From assembly GCA_000231825.2 (NCBI GenBank), contig JH720314.1, positions 1 to 64,000 of the forward strand: 64,000 nt of DNA, read 5' to 3'. Positions 12,001-24,460 of the stretch are shown piece after piece; the stretch's first letter is position 1, and every line of letters begins with the position of its first letter. The notes under the pieces were generated by a model that made no database searches, had not been told where the DNA came from, and saw nothing but the letters and a program-made list of their open reading frames with translations. The stretch is from Tetrahymena elliotti 4EA. Taxonomy: Eukaryota; Ciliophora; Oligohymenophorea; Hymenostomatida; Tetrahymenidae. Made by a program: the position numbers and the translations under genes.

Positions 12001-15000
12001 CTCTCTTTTCATTAAAGGCTAATAGCAAAAAGTTTGTTAATAAATCAAGGTTCTTCTAAATAATTGAGTTAGCTACTGGAAGAATAATTGAAAATTCAAT
12101 TAAAACTAAAGATAAATCTATGAAATACTCATACAGGTATTTTTGGATTTTACTTTCTCATTACTCATTTGTAATTTTAAAGATAAAAGGATGCTGAAAA
12201 AGCTAGATAATTTGAACTCTTTGAAAATATGGTAGCTAGTGAAGCAATCAAAAAAAATCTAAAAAAGTTTTTACAAGAAACATTAAATTAAAAATAAGAT
12301 ATGATGTAAAAATTAATTGATGGATATGACAGCTTTAATGACTTGTTTAAATAAGCCTTGGACTTATTAAAGAATATAGAAAAATTGGAGAATTTGCTGA
12401 GAAGCGAAATTTAATATAGAAAAGATAACATAGAGTACCTCCGTTTACTCTCCATATTGAAGATAAGACTTTTAAATGATCCTATTTCATGCAAAGAACT
12501 AGACAAGAAAATTATTGAAATTAATGATAGAGATAAGTTTTAAGATGAGAATACTGTTAACTCTTTAAATATCCTAAAGGGTAAATTATAGCCAATATCA
12601 AATATAAAATTTTTTTAATTTCATATATAAAAGGTAATGTTGTTTCAATGATAAGTGGATTCAGCACAGCTATTGCTTCAATATTAGCTTTTTCAGAAAG
12701 CTCTCCAAGTTTTTTTGGCTATAAAAAAAGTGAATTTGAAACACTCTCTTCTTTAAATGATTTGATTCCAGAATGTATTGCAGTATGGCATGATAATTAT
12801 ATGATTAGATTAGTAGAAACAGGAGTGTCTAAAATTATCAGAAGATACAGAGTAGCTTTAGCCAAAAACAAAGGTAAAATTAAATGAAATAATCAAATAA
12901 CACAATAATAAAATTCATGAGAAATTTAATTTATTTCATCAATAGCTTTAAAAATTTCCATTTAGTATTTTTTCAAAACATCTAAAATATAATTGGATCC
13001 TTGCTAACATTTAATACAAAAAAATTTTTTAAGTCTAAATATTTATCAAATACTTTTTACAATTTTCATCAATGAAAAGAAAAATCTAATTAGAAAAACT
13101 AAATGTTTAATAGAAATATTCAATTTCTTTAATTAAAATGAAATTATTGACTACTCTAATTTATTTTTTTGAAATAGAGGGGTTTATGTTTCCTATAAAT
13201 ATCTATGTAAATTATTTCTGGCATATAAATTATGACTTTTGCTTCTCAGCTTTGATGCTTAAGCTTAAAACAAATAGTTAATTTGTTTTAGTAGATCCTA
13301 AAGGAATTATAAAAGAAATGAGTGCTAATTTTTACAAATTCTTCTCTGAACTTTATCCAAGATAAATAGATATAAATGTACTTACAGGATCAAATATAAC
13401 TTTGTTGATACCCAAACTGTAGGAGGTTTTTGACTCTTATGAAACAAGTTAATCATAAAATGCCAAATTCGATGTTAATTTACCTAAAAGTAAGCAATTT
13501 TTCAAATATAAAAATTCATTTAATATTTTTAATATTTATAAACAGAACTAAATTAGTTTCTTAAAGACTATAAATCTCTATCAAAAAATAATTAAGCTTT
13601 TAATAACAATGCAACTCAAGTACAATCAAACAGTGTAAGAGAATCTGAAAATGAAAATTCTAAAGTTTCTATTACTGAATTTATTTCTCAAACATCTAAA
13701 AATTATGGAATGCATTATCTGACTTTTGAAGCAATTTGTTCAATCAAACAAGAAAACATTAAATTTTATAATGGTGGAGCTCTTATTCTTTACTTAATTG
13801 AAATTTAAAGCTACACTCCTATTAACCCATATGCTAGCACGGCTTCTTAACCTCTCTCTAGTAAGCCAAATTTAATGAATTAACAAACTTTAGGAGACTC
13901 TATGTCCTCAGCTTAGCCAATATAGCTAGTAAGTTAAAAAGATAAAAGAGATAAAAAAATAGATATTGATAAAAAGAATGAAATAAGATATGAATTTGAA
14001 GGATCAAATTTAAACGATGATTATATTTTCTCAAATATAGGAGGTGCGAATGGTGGTGGATCTATAACACCTTTTCAATTTTAACAAGAAGGGAGAATAT
14101 TAGAAGCTCCTTATATTGGATTTGGAAAATATGATTAAGAAATGCAAGTGTAAGACATGGATTAGGATTTGAATAACTTAGATATTATGAAGATTAATAA
14201 GATACAATAAAATAATCATACTCATTTTCTAACTACTTCTTAAGATGACCTATAAGACTTCTCTCCTGCTTATCGTTCCATCCCTTAAATAAAATCAAAT
14301 ACAACATAGTTAACAGATAATAATGAAGAATAGGCTAAAGTGAATCAGATTGCTTATTAGCATCTCACTATCAATTAAACTATTGAAAAGGATACTAAGA
14401 CTAGTAGCAGCAGTGATCCAAATGCAGGAATCTACACTCCTAATAACTAATTACTGTTAATTGGAAGTATGGATTAAATTTAGGGCAATTCTTTCTTAAA
14501 TTACACTTAAAATAACTTTGATTTGCTAAACGATACTCAATTACACTTAAATCAAACACTTGAAACAAACTTATTGACACCAAAAAATAATTAAATTACT
14601 TAAATAAATGAAATAAATGTCACTCAATCTTATAACTAAAATGTAACTATTCCTTAGGATTCTAAGTAAAACAAAATCAATTTAAAAATGAATTCATCTA
14701 ATTAATTAGCAGGTTCAGTTGACAAATAAAAAATCTCAACAATAAACGCAAATTTAAATAACAGTAAAAAAGATAAATAAGTAACCCAAATACCAGAGGA
14801 GTAGCTCCCTTTTGAGGGTACTTCTCATCACACAGAAGAGTTTTCTTAAAGATTTAAGGAACTCTCTAAAAAAAGTGGAACCATAATAACATTTACAAAC
14901 TAATTAACAAAATCTGATGGTGAGAAAGAAGATGACTTAAATGTTTCATCTTCAGAAGAAGACAATCCTAATAAAAAAGGATGGTAAATTAATTAATCAT

Positions 15001-17143
15001 GTTCTTTCAAAGATTTTATTTTTTAATTTATTTTATTTTTTTTAGGGAGGATGATATTCATTAGTAAAATAGTATTTCATCAAAAGGAAATAGAAGCACT
15101 TATAACATAGTAAAATAAATTCATGCTATGGCTAATGAAAAGAGAATGCCTGGGTTTTTAATGGCTTTATACTGTTCTTATACTACATAATGGGCTCTAT
15201 TTATACTACTTAGTTTGATAACTTGTATTAATATTTATAATGAATTACAAGAGTTTAAAAATGTAATTAGTGATCTTTAACTGAGTTCTTCTTTTATGAT
15301 CCCTCTTTCTTTTATTTCTTTGAGTGGAAATTATATTGGTCTCTCAAATTCAAATATTATCACTTCCACAACAAATAATAATTAAAGCTTTTTCTTCTCT
15401 AACCTTAAATAATCATATGATATAACAAAATAGCAAATGAGCAATATAACATTTGATGAGCTTATTTACAACTATCAAGTATTCTTAATGGAATAGTAGA
15501 TTTAACTGAAGCAAATAGCTTCAAATATATAGATTTAATACAATCTTGTGCTGTACGAAGCTCTATCTAATATAGTTTAGATGTCATATGAGATTATTTA
15601 AGATTAAAAAAACATTTTTGAAAACTCAGCAGGGCTATATATTGTGTAGCAAAATTATTTAAATTTAAATAATGAGTTTGATAACCTTGACAATCTGTTT
15701 ACTGAAGAACTAGATCACATAAGATCTAATATTAAAAATATAAATGTCTAAATTTTAATTATTTCTATCCTCATGCTTGTTATATTCTCAGTCTTAATTA
15801 TACCTCCATTTAAGAAATATAGAGACCAAGTTTTAAGAATTCTTAAGACTATTTCAAGAATAACTGAAGAAGAAGCAGTAAATGAAATTTTACATATAAA
15901 ATAAGCAAACAAACTTTTAGAAAGTGAAAATGAAGGTAAAGAAAAACAAATATTTTTATGATAATTTTTTATTAAAAATTAATAAAATCATTTTTAAAAT
16001 ATCAAAAAAGAATATCTGATAACAAGATTTGGTGAACTATAACAAAAAGAAGAAGAAAAAGATGAAATGGCAAGGCAGTTAGAAAGTAAGCAGATATCTA
16101 CAACTAATGTGAAAAGCATGAGAAAAAGTTAACAAAAGAAAGAAAAACCTAAGACTTATTCAAGCGTTTATCTTAATGATAGAGTAAAAAGCAACAAGTT
16201 AAGCTTTTGGCTGGTATTTATCATCATTTTTGTTTTGGTCATGTGCTCATGTGTCTTTTTATCTGTAAATTTTCATATTAAAATAAGTTTTAACAATTGA
16301 CATAACCATGCTTATTAAATTTAGGTTTACATCATTTTAAGAGATTTTTTGGACACATTTAGCAAACCGATACAGGACTAACTAAATTTTTCAAAGTCTA
16401 TTCGATACTATGGGTCAATGTCTTTCTCAAAGAACATGAATCTAATTTCTTAATCTATACAACATTATAAGACATTGAACTAAAATTACAACAATTTCTA
16501 TACAATTGATTAAAGTACCTTGACTACAATGTAAAACACAGGTGTTGAAGTAGCTAGTTCATTTTTGCTTGGAGATTTCCTAACTATGGGTATAGATAGC
16601 TCTTAAACAAGTGAGTTAAAATCTTTCCTTTAGTAAATTAATAATAGTAATACTTGTAAATTATTCTCTAACATTTTGAACTCTACTGAGATGGATGTCT
16701 GTCTTACAGCTCAAAATGGTTTAATTAATATAGGACTAAAAAATGCAATAACTTAATCAATTAATGATGTTTCTGATTTTAAAAACTGGAGTAATGAATT
16801 AAGCTATTAATACCTGAATACATAAGGCTATGTTTAAGAAATTTAAGTGTAAGAATTAGTGATGAAGATGTTTTTGAACATTATGGCAAGAATAGTTTAA
16901 GATAATTTTAAATTAATAGATAATTACAAATAGACAATAATACTCATCTACATTATAGGAGGTATTCTAATCACAATCCTCTTTTTAGCAATCTCAGTAT
17001 ATAGTTTATTAAATACTTTAAAAAATTTCACATATCTTAGAATGGCTATTTATTTAATCCCATTCAAAAGACTTTCAGAAGATAGCAACACTCGTTTCCT
17101 GTTAAAAAAATTTATGGAATTTTAAACTAATTGTCTGTGTTGA
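9016..17143 (+). CDS. Large multi-pass membrane protein with PAS domain (ciliate TmcB-like family)
   Basis: Exon 1 (9016-9193) encodes a basic, Ser-rich head plus a helix. A 970-nt intron leads in phase to exon 2 at 10164 (EEERLKIQKQLDQEREHKEE). Then come multiple membrane segments (such as VGLIVIIVICIIDFVFFY, 10550-11700), a Cys cluster KCRDNKCPC, and helical linkers. A PAS-like region spans about 12640-13490 (SILAFSESSPSFFGYKKSEF, FVLVDPKGIIKEMS). A long Asn/Gln/Ser-rich hydrophilic segment follows (13550-14990). The C-terminal part has membrane helices at about 15180-15240, 15750-15800, 16200-16270 and 16945-17000 around an extracellular-like domain, and ends RMAIYLIPFKRLSEDSN...C-TGA. This order is that of the very large ciliate proteins usually labelled TmcB-like/PAS S-box; their ligand is unknown. 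The segment 10371-10424 may be a 54-nt intron because both readings stay open. Confidence 0.82.
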
Positions 17144-18044
17144 AATAGAAGAAATAAATTCAAAAATTTACCTTAAATTATTAACAAATATCTTACCTGA
17201 AAATTAAAAATGAATATTATTAAAATACTAAATAATCAATCGAATTATTCTTTCATTCTCTTTTTGTATATATAGTTTTATCCTATTTCTATCAATTTTC
17301 AAATATTTTTCTTGCAAGATAATTCAAATTTTATCAATTATATTTTGTCAAATTTTTTTAATAATTTTCTCAATAAATAATATTGTAAAAAAATTTTGAT
17401 TGGTAAAATTTAAGTGCTTACACTTTTCATAATTAGAAGGTTTAAATTTTTACTTCATGTATTTTATTGTAAAAGGGTTAGTTTTATCATCCACACACTC
17501 ATATTGAGTATTTGATCAAGTGTTTATTAAATTTGAATTTTTTATGTGTTTTTAGATACTTTTGCATTATCGATATTTTGTCCTATATTGACAAAATTTT
17601 ATAATTTTTTTCATTTTCCCATTTTTTTAATCAGGAAAATTCAAAATTTTTAAATTACATTCCAACAAAATTTTTAATTATTTTTTTCAAGTGTTGTTAT
17701 TTATATTTACAAGAACAAGATTGATTCTCTAAAAGTATTTTCTAATAATAACATAAACACAAAATAACATTTTAACATAATTCTTTTTTTTTATTCATAG
17801 AAATTATTCTTTTAGTTACACATTTAAATTTTAAGACATAGAGATTTCTTCATTAAAGAAGATTTAATTTGCCTGATCAGCTAAGAAAGACTACTGATGA
17901 TGATCTGCTTGGTATAAATCTTTTTCTGCAAATGATCTTAAATGCTTGGTTTTTTTAGATTAGTGTTTTTAATAAATTTTACTTTTGTCTCCAATTATTT
18001 GATTATTAATAAATAGAAGTAAATTTTAATAAAAGACTAAAGAA
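17144..18044. other. AT-rich spacer
   Basis: 0.9 kb between two plus-strand genes. It has T-rich tracts and short open frames only. No RNA gene, repeat or motif is supported. Confidence 0.6.
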
Positions 18045-19731
18045 ATGAAATCTGCCTTAAAAAATTTAAAATCGTTTTTACTTATTATATTATGGTTAAA
18101 TTAGCATATAAATGGTAAATAAATAAAATATTTAAAATAAATTTTCTAAACTTTTGATTTTTTCTTTTTAAAATAAAGGATAATATTTGAAGTAAAAGTA
18201 TATTGATTTTAATGCCCAAAAATGTTAATTGTTTTCGGGTAGTTCAATCGAAACTGTTGGTTGCAAATCTTAAGGAAATATAGCTTATCCTACTTAATCT
18301 CAAACTTTTCTATTTGTTCTATATAATCCTGTAAGCCTTTATGATAATGATCCTCATTAATATTATTTTCAAATAATAATAGTTCAATTATGCTATTAAA
18401 GATACTAATCTAGTAATAAATTCATAATGTACCATAGCTAAACAGTGTTTATATGCTTATAATGATCCTAATAAAGGTTCAAGTTTTTATAAAGAAATAA
18501 AATCTGTTTCTAGATAAAGCGAAGGGGGAGATTATATTTATGTAAGATATTTGTTTGTAAAAAATGAATATTTATTTAGGCTATTTGTTTAGTAATAAGG
18601 TGATAGTATCTTTGTTTAAGGGACTTATCAATCAGATGTCATTTAATTTACGAAGAATGATGAAAAAATTAGAATGAATTTTATTTCAGTGAGTTAGTTT
18701 GATTAGTCTTAATATGTAAAACAATAAAATTTTTCAAATAAAATATAAAAAATATTTTAATATATTATTAAGGTAGCAGATGGTGTAATTAATTTATCGA
18801 GAGGTAACCCAAATCATATTTTTGCGGCAGGCTACTAATAAGAAAAATTAATCGTAATTTATAAGAATTGATTTAAACAAGAAATTAATTAATTTTTTTA
18901 ATAAATGTTAGAGTCCAAAGTTTTCTTTTGAACAAATTAATTCTCTTACTATTAGATTAAATTTTAATCAAGAATTAGATTATGAAGATGCTCCTATTAT
19001 TAAGACTTATTCAAGTGACTCTTGGGTATTTATTTTCTTTTCAAGTATTTGAGAATATTAAAATATTATGGAAAAATAGAACATCTAAATAGCAGGAATT
19101 AGTTTGGGAAGTGAAAGTGTAGTTGCAATAACTCATTTCTAAACAATTAATGTGAATACAGTTAATAACATTTATGTTCCATACAGTAAATTACAATTCA
19201 TAAAATATATCTTATTTATTTTAATGAATTTTTGATAATAGCTCTAGCCTAGTACATCCAAAAAAAATATCCTGATTACTATAGTGGAGATGAGTATTGG
19301 TAATTAAATGATTGTTATCTCTGTTAATGTTTAGATGATTTTCCAGATGTTACTATTTACACTTCTGAATATGCTATACCCTTTAAAATGAGATATTTAG
19401 CATATTAAAATGGTATGAATTGTGGCTTTTATATTTCTAGTACTAACTTTATATTCGGTTTGCAATAACTTTTCGACTTAGGAATCATTTTTGATCCTTT
19501 AAATGGATCACTTTAACTCACATCTAAGTAAACTTAATTTTTTTTAATTAATATTTAACTTTAAAATTTTGTAGTGTTTAAAACATGATACACCCATCCA
19601 TCTCTAGATTTTATCCTATTATTACTCTTGCTTCGATATCTTTGTTTTTCTTGATTCTATTAGTGACATACTTTGAATTTAAGCTGATAAGTATATCAGA
19701 TGAATATGAATTTTTAAAAAAAATAATTTGA
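18045..19731 (+). CDS. Secreted/type I membrane pepsin-like (A1) protein, probably catalytically inactive
   Basis: ATG 18045 opens a signal peptide (MKSALKNLKSFLLIILWLNQ). Introns at 18115-18178, 18331-18382 and 18542-18592, and several later ones, all join in phase. The order of elements follows a pepsin fold: Q-x-F-like strand, Cys pair about 8 residues apart, GSSFY, then QGTYQSDVIQF, VSQFDQSQY, ADGVINLSRGNPNHIF. In the second lobe: VNTVNNIYVP, a DCYLCQC cluster, DFPDVTIYTSEYAIPF, CGFYI, FGLQQLFDLGIIFDPLNG. The two catalytic D-T/S-G motifs are not intact: lobe one offers at best DTN and lobe two NTV. A final transmembrane helix (FYPIITLASISLFFLILLVT) and short cytoplasmic tail follow. The assignment rests on pattern order, not on a search; an unrelated beta-rich secreted protein is the alternative. 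Confidence 0.6.
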
Positions 19732-20921
19732 TAAGAAGTAAATAAAAAAAAGCCTTGTAATTTGAGTTATTCATAAAAAAATATGAAGACTAAGTATCAT
19801 AACAATTTCTTAAAAGCTATAAAAAGTAAATAAAAAATTTAAAAATTCATTTAATTATTTGATTTATGCTATAATAAAATTTATTTGTATTTATTTAATT
19901 TATGTTTATGTAAATTAATTTCATATTAAATTTTTTACTAGATATTTTTAAATTTCTCAATTACACCAAGTAATTTCTAAAATATTGAAATTGCCTTAAT
20001 TTAAGGAATTCTAAGATATTTTTATTTTCATTACTTAAGAAAAAAAAGCAAAACACATCATTTTAATTTCTTGTTGATAGCATTTAACTAGAAAGATATT
20101 ATTTCTAAAAATTATTAAATAGTCTATAAAACTTAATTATTAAAAATATATAATTGATAAAATATATTTTGAAATAAATCACTTTTTGAATTAGTAGCTT
20201 CAACATACTCTTCCCACATAGAAAGAATACTTTAATTTAAGTTAAAAAATTTTATGTTTTTATTTGATATATTTTATTTTTACTAAAAATGAAGCTTAAT
20301 TTTTTAATTGTTAATTGAATGAAATAAGTAAATCTCTAACATGTGATTTTAAATTTGCTTTTAGTTATTAAATTTACTTAAATTTGGTTTTTAATATGAT
20401 TATTTTTTTATTTTATTCACTATTTTTAATAAATTGGCTCAATTTTTTTATGAGATATTCATTTAATCAGATTAAATTTAAAAGAAAGATGAATATTAAT
20501 ATATAGAGCAGTGATTACTTATCAAATAGAAATTTGATTATTTATTGAATAATACATTTAAAAAATAGATAAATTTTAGAATCAACATTTTTATTGAGAA
20601 ATTAAAAGTGTAAATAATTTTTTTAGATATTTTAAAGTTAAAAAATATTGTTTTTCATATCTATTCTTGCAATCTTATTGAAATAGGAAATTTCTGATGA
20701 ATTTGGATGTGTTACACTTGTAAAATAATTAATATGTTAATAGAATTAGTGCCATTTAGAATAAAAATTGAATTAAAAGCTGTGTGTAATCTTGTTAGAA
20801 TATTTTTGATTAGTTAATTTTCAGAAAATTTTTCTCATTTTAAATAAAATCTACTGCTTAAATTTTAAAAAAAGCTTTAGACATATTTTCTTAAATGTGT
20901 ACACTAATGTATTTACTTTAG
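19732..20921. other. AT-rich spacer
   Basis: 1.2 kb with no supported gene, upstream of the heme-synthesis gene. Only A/T-rich low-complexity sequence is seen until a possible short exon at 20922-20990. Confidence 0.55.
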
Positions 20922-20990
20922 ATGGAATTCTCATGGAATGTTAATAGATCAATTTACAAAGATTTCGAAATAGCTAGAAAGATTTATGAG
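20922..20990 (+). other. Possible upstream exon of the ALAD gene
   Basis: ATG 20922 opens 23 codons (MEFSWNVNRSIYKDFEIARK and three more) that end in GAG followed by a GTATTT donor. An AG at 21125-21126, inside the codons ATG-CAG of the next gene, would join this exon in phase to CCT AAT AAC. The resulting protein would carry a 23-residue N-terminal extension instead of starting at 21121. Normal enzymes of the family start close to the latter ATG, so this exon is optional. Confidence 0.25.
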
Positions 20991-21120
20991 GTATTTATTG
21001 ATAAAAAAATTGAATTATATATGCAAAAAAAGTATTATCTTAATATTATAAAAAATATATTATCTTCCAAAATTAACTTTTTGTAAAAAACTAACTTTAA
21101 AATTCAAATAACACATTTAA

Positions 21121-22518
21121 ATGCAGCCTAATAACTTTGAATTACCTCTTAGCCATGCTTTACATGGTGGATATAAGCACCCTGCTTGTAGAAATTGGGT
21201 AAAATAAACTCTCTCAGCTAACAATCTTGTATATCCTGTCTTCGTTTTAGATGCTCCTGATGAGGAATAAGAAATTAAAACTATGCCAGGAATTAAGCGT
21301 TATGGATATAAAAAGATTGTTGAACATTTAAGACCTTTAGTCCAAAAGGTAAAAACCTTAAAATATTAATTTTAGTTTAAAATTTTAAATAGATTATGTT
21401 TACTTTTAAGTATTTTTAAATGTATTTTTTATTCTTAATAGGGATTGTAATCAATTATCATTTTTGGTATTTTGAGTGCAGATGAAAAGAAAGACGAAAG
21501 AGGTTCTCATGCTGGTGGAAATGGAATTAAGGGACCCACTAACTTGGCATTAGAAGAAATTAAAAAGGAACTTCCTGACCTTCTTTTGATAGTAGACGTT
21601 TGTCTTTGTGCATTTACTAGTCATGGTCACTGTGGTTTATTAAATTCTGAAGGATATATTGATAATGCTGCATGTAAATTAGTTAATTTAATAAAAATAT
21701 ATTTACAAGAATCAATAATTATATGGGTGATGTTTTATGTCTATTAACAAATCTTAATTAATTAAAATAAAAGCTCTTAAGAGATTAGTAGAAGTTAGTA
21801 TTTCTTATGTATAGAGTGGTGCTTAAGTTATTGCTCCTTCTGATATGATGGATGGAAGAATTGGTGCTATTAAACAAGAATTAATTAGATAAAATCTTGA
21901 AATTCCAGTTATGTCCTATGCTGCTAAATTTGCTTCTAGTTATTATGGTCCTTTCAGAGATGCTTGCAAATCTGCTCCTGGTAAATCAGATAGATAAGCT
22001 TACTAATTACCCCTTGATTCTACTTAGTTGGCCTTAAAAGCAGTACAAAGAGATTTAGAGGTAATCATTTTATTTTCAACAATACCATGAACAAAAATAT
22101 GTATTAATTTTAAAATACATCAAGAAACCAACAAATTTAAATATTAAATGAGTATTTTTTATCAGTAAAAATCAAATAAAAGAAATTTTAGAATTAAATT
22201 AGCTTATTCTTTTCTGATGATGAAATTAAAGAATTTGATATTAAAATAAATTAGGAAGGTGCAGACTACATCATGGTCAAGCCTATTACAACTTATTTGG
22301 ATATAGCTAAAGAAATAAAGTAGAGATTCAATCCTATTATGGCTTGTTATCATGTCAGCGGTGAATATGCTATGGTTTGCTTTGCTGCTTAAAATGGAGC
22401 TTGTGATAAGAAAAAGGTTGTTTTGGAAACAATGAGATCATTTAGAAGAGCTGGTATTGATATAATTATTACTTACTTTACTCCAGAACTCTTAGATTGG
22501 GTGAAAGAAGAATTTTGA
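21121..22518 (+). CDS. ALAD: Delta-aminolevulinic acid dehydratase (porphobilinogen synthase)
   Basis: Condenses two 5-aminolevulinate molecules to porphobilinogen, the second common step of heme synthesis, in the cytosol. Four exons (21121-21348, 21442-21673, 21774-22060, 22255-22518) join in phase to 336 residues, the normal family length. Visible landmarks: [17 protein letters not shown], the zinc-site cysteines in [28 protein letters not shown], the first active-site Lys in [17 protein letters not shown], the Schiff-base Lys in [16 protein letters not shown] and [14 protein letters not shown]. The three-Cys metal site is the zinc type of animals and fungi, not the aspartate type of plastids. 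The start is the first ATG matching the usual N-terminus; an upstream exon is possible (see 20922). Confidence 0.97.
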
Positions 22519-23390
22519 AATGATAAAATAAAATATTAAAAATTGTAATAAAAATAAATATCAAACAAAAATGAAAATCTATTCATAATGTAGTATTTAA
22601 AAATTTGTTTATTAGTATGTTTGATTCTCTTAATTTTCTTTTAGCCTAATCAATTATAAAATTAATAATTTAAAGATAATTCTGAAGAATCTCGCTATTC
22701 AAGTCCATGAATATATATTTCTTGATCTAATTTACTTTTAATAATAACTTATTTTCAATTTAATTTTTTCAAAAATCAAAGTTGTGAATAACGCTTAAAT
22801 ACTTTTTGTCAAGATTAAAGTGATTTATTTGGTATTTCAATTACTTTTTTTCATCCCGTAAATCAATATTCCCACACAAAACTTTACCTTACAATTTAAA
22901 TCTCAATTATTTATTTGATTATAACCAAATTTATGATTTTAACAAATTTTATATCTAACTATTATGATATAACATATCATATTTTTTAGATTATCAATGT
23001 AAAATTTAACTTCTAACTTTTAAATTTTACAATTTTCATAAAAACTTTTTTAATATAAAAACCAATTAATTTAATTTAAATTTTGAGTAATAATCGAAAA
23101 ATAATTAAAAAATATTGATATTTGCCATCAATTTGATTTATAAAAATAAACAAATTTATAATAGAAATGCTTAAAATCTGAGTTTTCTAATAAAACTAAA
23201 TTTTAGGGTTAAAGAAAAATATAATTTTAATATAATTTCAGTGAGGAAGGATTTAAATTTTAGGAAAGCTTCAGTATTTTATTTAAAGAGATTTTAGTTA
23301 GCCTTGAAGAATATCAAAAAAAGGTATTCTAGATATCATAAGTTAACTTAGAAAATCAAGAAATAAAAAATTGATGATATTATAAGATTT
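22519..23390. other. AT-rich spacer with a small perfect hairpin
   Basis: 0.9 kb between the ALAD gene and the next candidate. A 7-bp perfect inverted repeat ATGATAT/ATATCAT with a 3-nt loop lies at 22964-22980. In such AT-rich DNA it may be chance. The reading frame of the next gene stays open upstream to about 23200, so its 5' end may lie in this interval. Confidence 0.4.
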
Positions 23391-24460
23391 ATGATTCAAA
23401 TTAATTAGAAACAAAATGACTTTTATCATGTGAAAATGGCTTAAGATTCAGTTTTTATTAGAATTTTAATTTAGGTAAAAATGAATTTGTTTACACTATG
23501 CTTGAATTGTTATTATCTATTTTAATACTATCCAGTTATTTGGGTCAATTTGTGGGAAATAAAATAAATGAAAAATTTAAATATTTAAATTTCAAGTAAA
23601 AATGAGAGAAGAAACTTAAACTTTGAAAAGATAAAGAAGAACAATATAAATAAGATATTTGGACTATAAGTTAATATATTAAATAAGTTTACATTTGATA
23701 AGACATTAATAAATAAAAGCTTAGTTGCTTATTTTATAGATTGGTTGTTTGTTTGCTTGATTATAAATTTTTTATTATTTGGTTTTTTGAGAGGTTATTT
23801 AAAATTTCAGATATTGATTAATATTAGTCAGTATTATAAAGCTGAGAGTAGATTTGAAAATTGAGTATTTTATTTAAATTTTTTAAAAAATTTGCATCAT
23901 TATAATATCATTGTGAATTTTGTAATTAATATTTTTAAGAAACTGAATTGTCGAATATATTTTCTTAATCAATTTATCTAGAAATATAGCAATAATTCAT
24001 CACTTTTTAAGTCGTCTTGTCTAATACAATCCTTTTTTCTATTTACATACTAAGACTAGTCTCTGATGCAAAGACCTATTACGATCCACATTTTATGGCT
24101 TTAGAATAAATTAAGCTCTGTATTTCTTTTTTTCTCTTAAAAATATTTATTTAATAGCAATCAATGAGCTCTTACAAATTAGGGATACTTTTTCCATTAA
24201 TTTACTCTTAGATATACTTGATATCATCTTCTATAGTTGAGATTTCTATAGGTTCCAATTTTAAAACCTAGAACAAACAAACACGAAGAATTTATATTTC
24301 ATTTTTAAAAATTCTCAATTATTCAAGAAAAGGATCGGTATCTATAGTTTATTCTTTTGATCTCTTTCTGATACTTTTACCATTACTACAACCCATAGGT
24401 TAGTTGTTTTCTTGTAAAATTAAATAAAATGATGTTGTTGAGGTATGTCTTTTCAAATGA
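23391..24460 (+). CDS. Probable multi-pass membrane protein, RDD-like
   Basis: Two open stretches in ciliate code are best read as one gene. The first (ATG 23391 to 23864) contains NKSLVAYFIDWLFVCLIINF, a membrane helix with the Asp position typical of RDD domains. The second (about 23998-24460, ending TGA 24458) contains LGILFPLIYSQIYLISSSIV, then GSNFKTQNKQTRRIYI, LFLILLPLLQPIG and finally KIKQNDVVEVCLF. In RDD proteins a G-T-x-x-K segment, a third helix and a terminal R-x-x-x-D-x-x-x-x-T/V motif come in this order. The intron joining the two parts (roughly 23830-23990) and the true start are not resolved; the frame is open upstream to about 23200. RDD function is poorly known (ion transport has been suggested). 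Confidence 0.4.

Noticed and set aside
18331..18420. A 25-nt Paramecium-like mini-intron (starting at 18415) in the pepsin-like gene
   Set aside because: A 52-nt GT..AG intron at 18331-18382 restores the frame equally well and matches intron sizes elsewhere in the window.
22964..22980. Perfect 7-bp hairpin ATGATAT/ATATCAT as terminator or RNA structure
   Set aside because: All A/T except one pair position; expected by chance many times in this composition, so only mentioned in the spacer entry.
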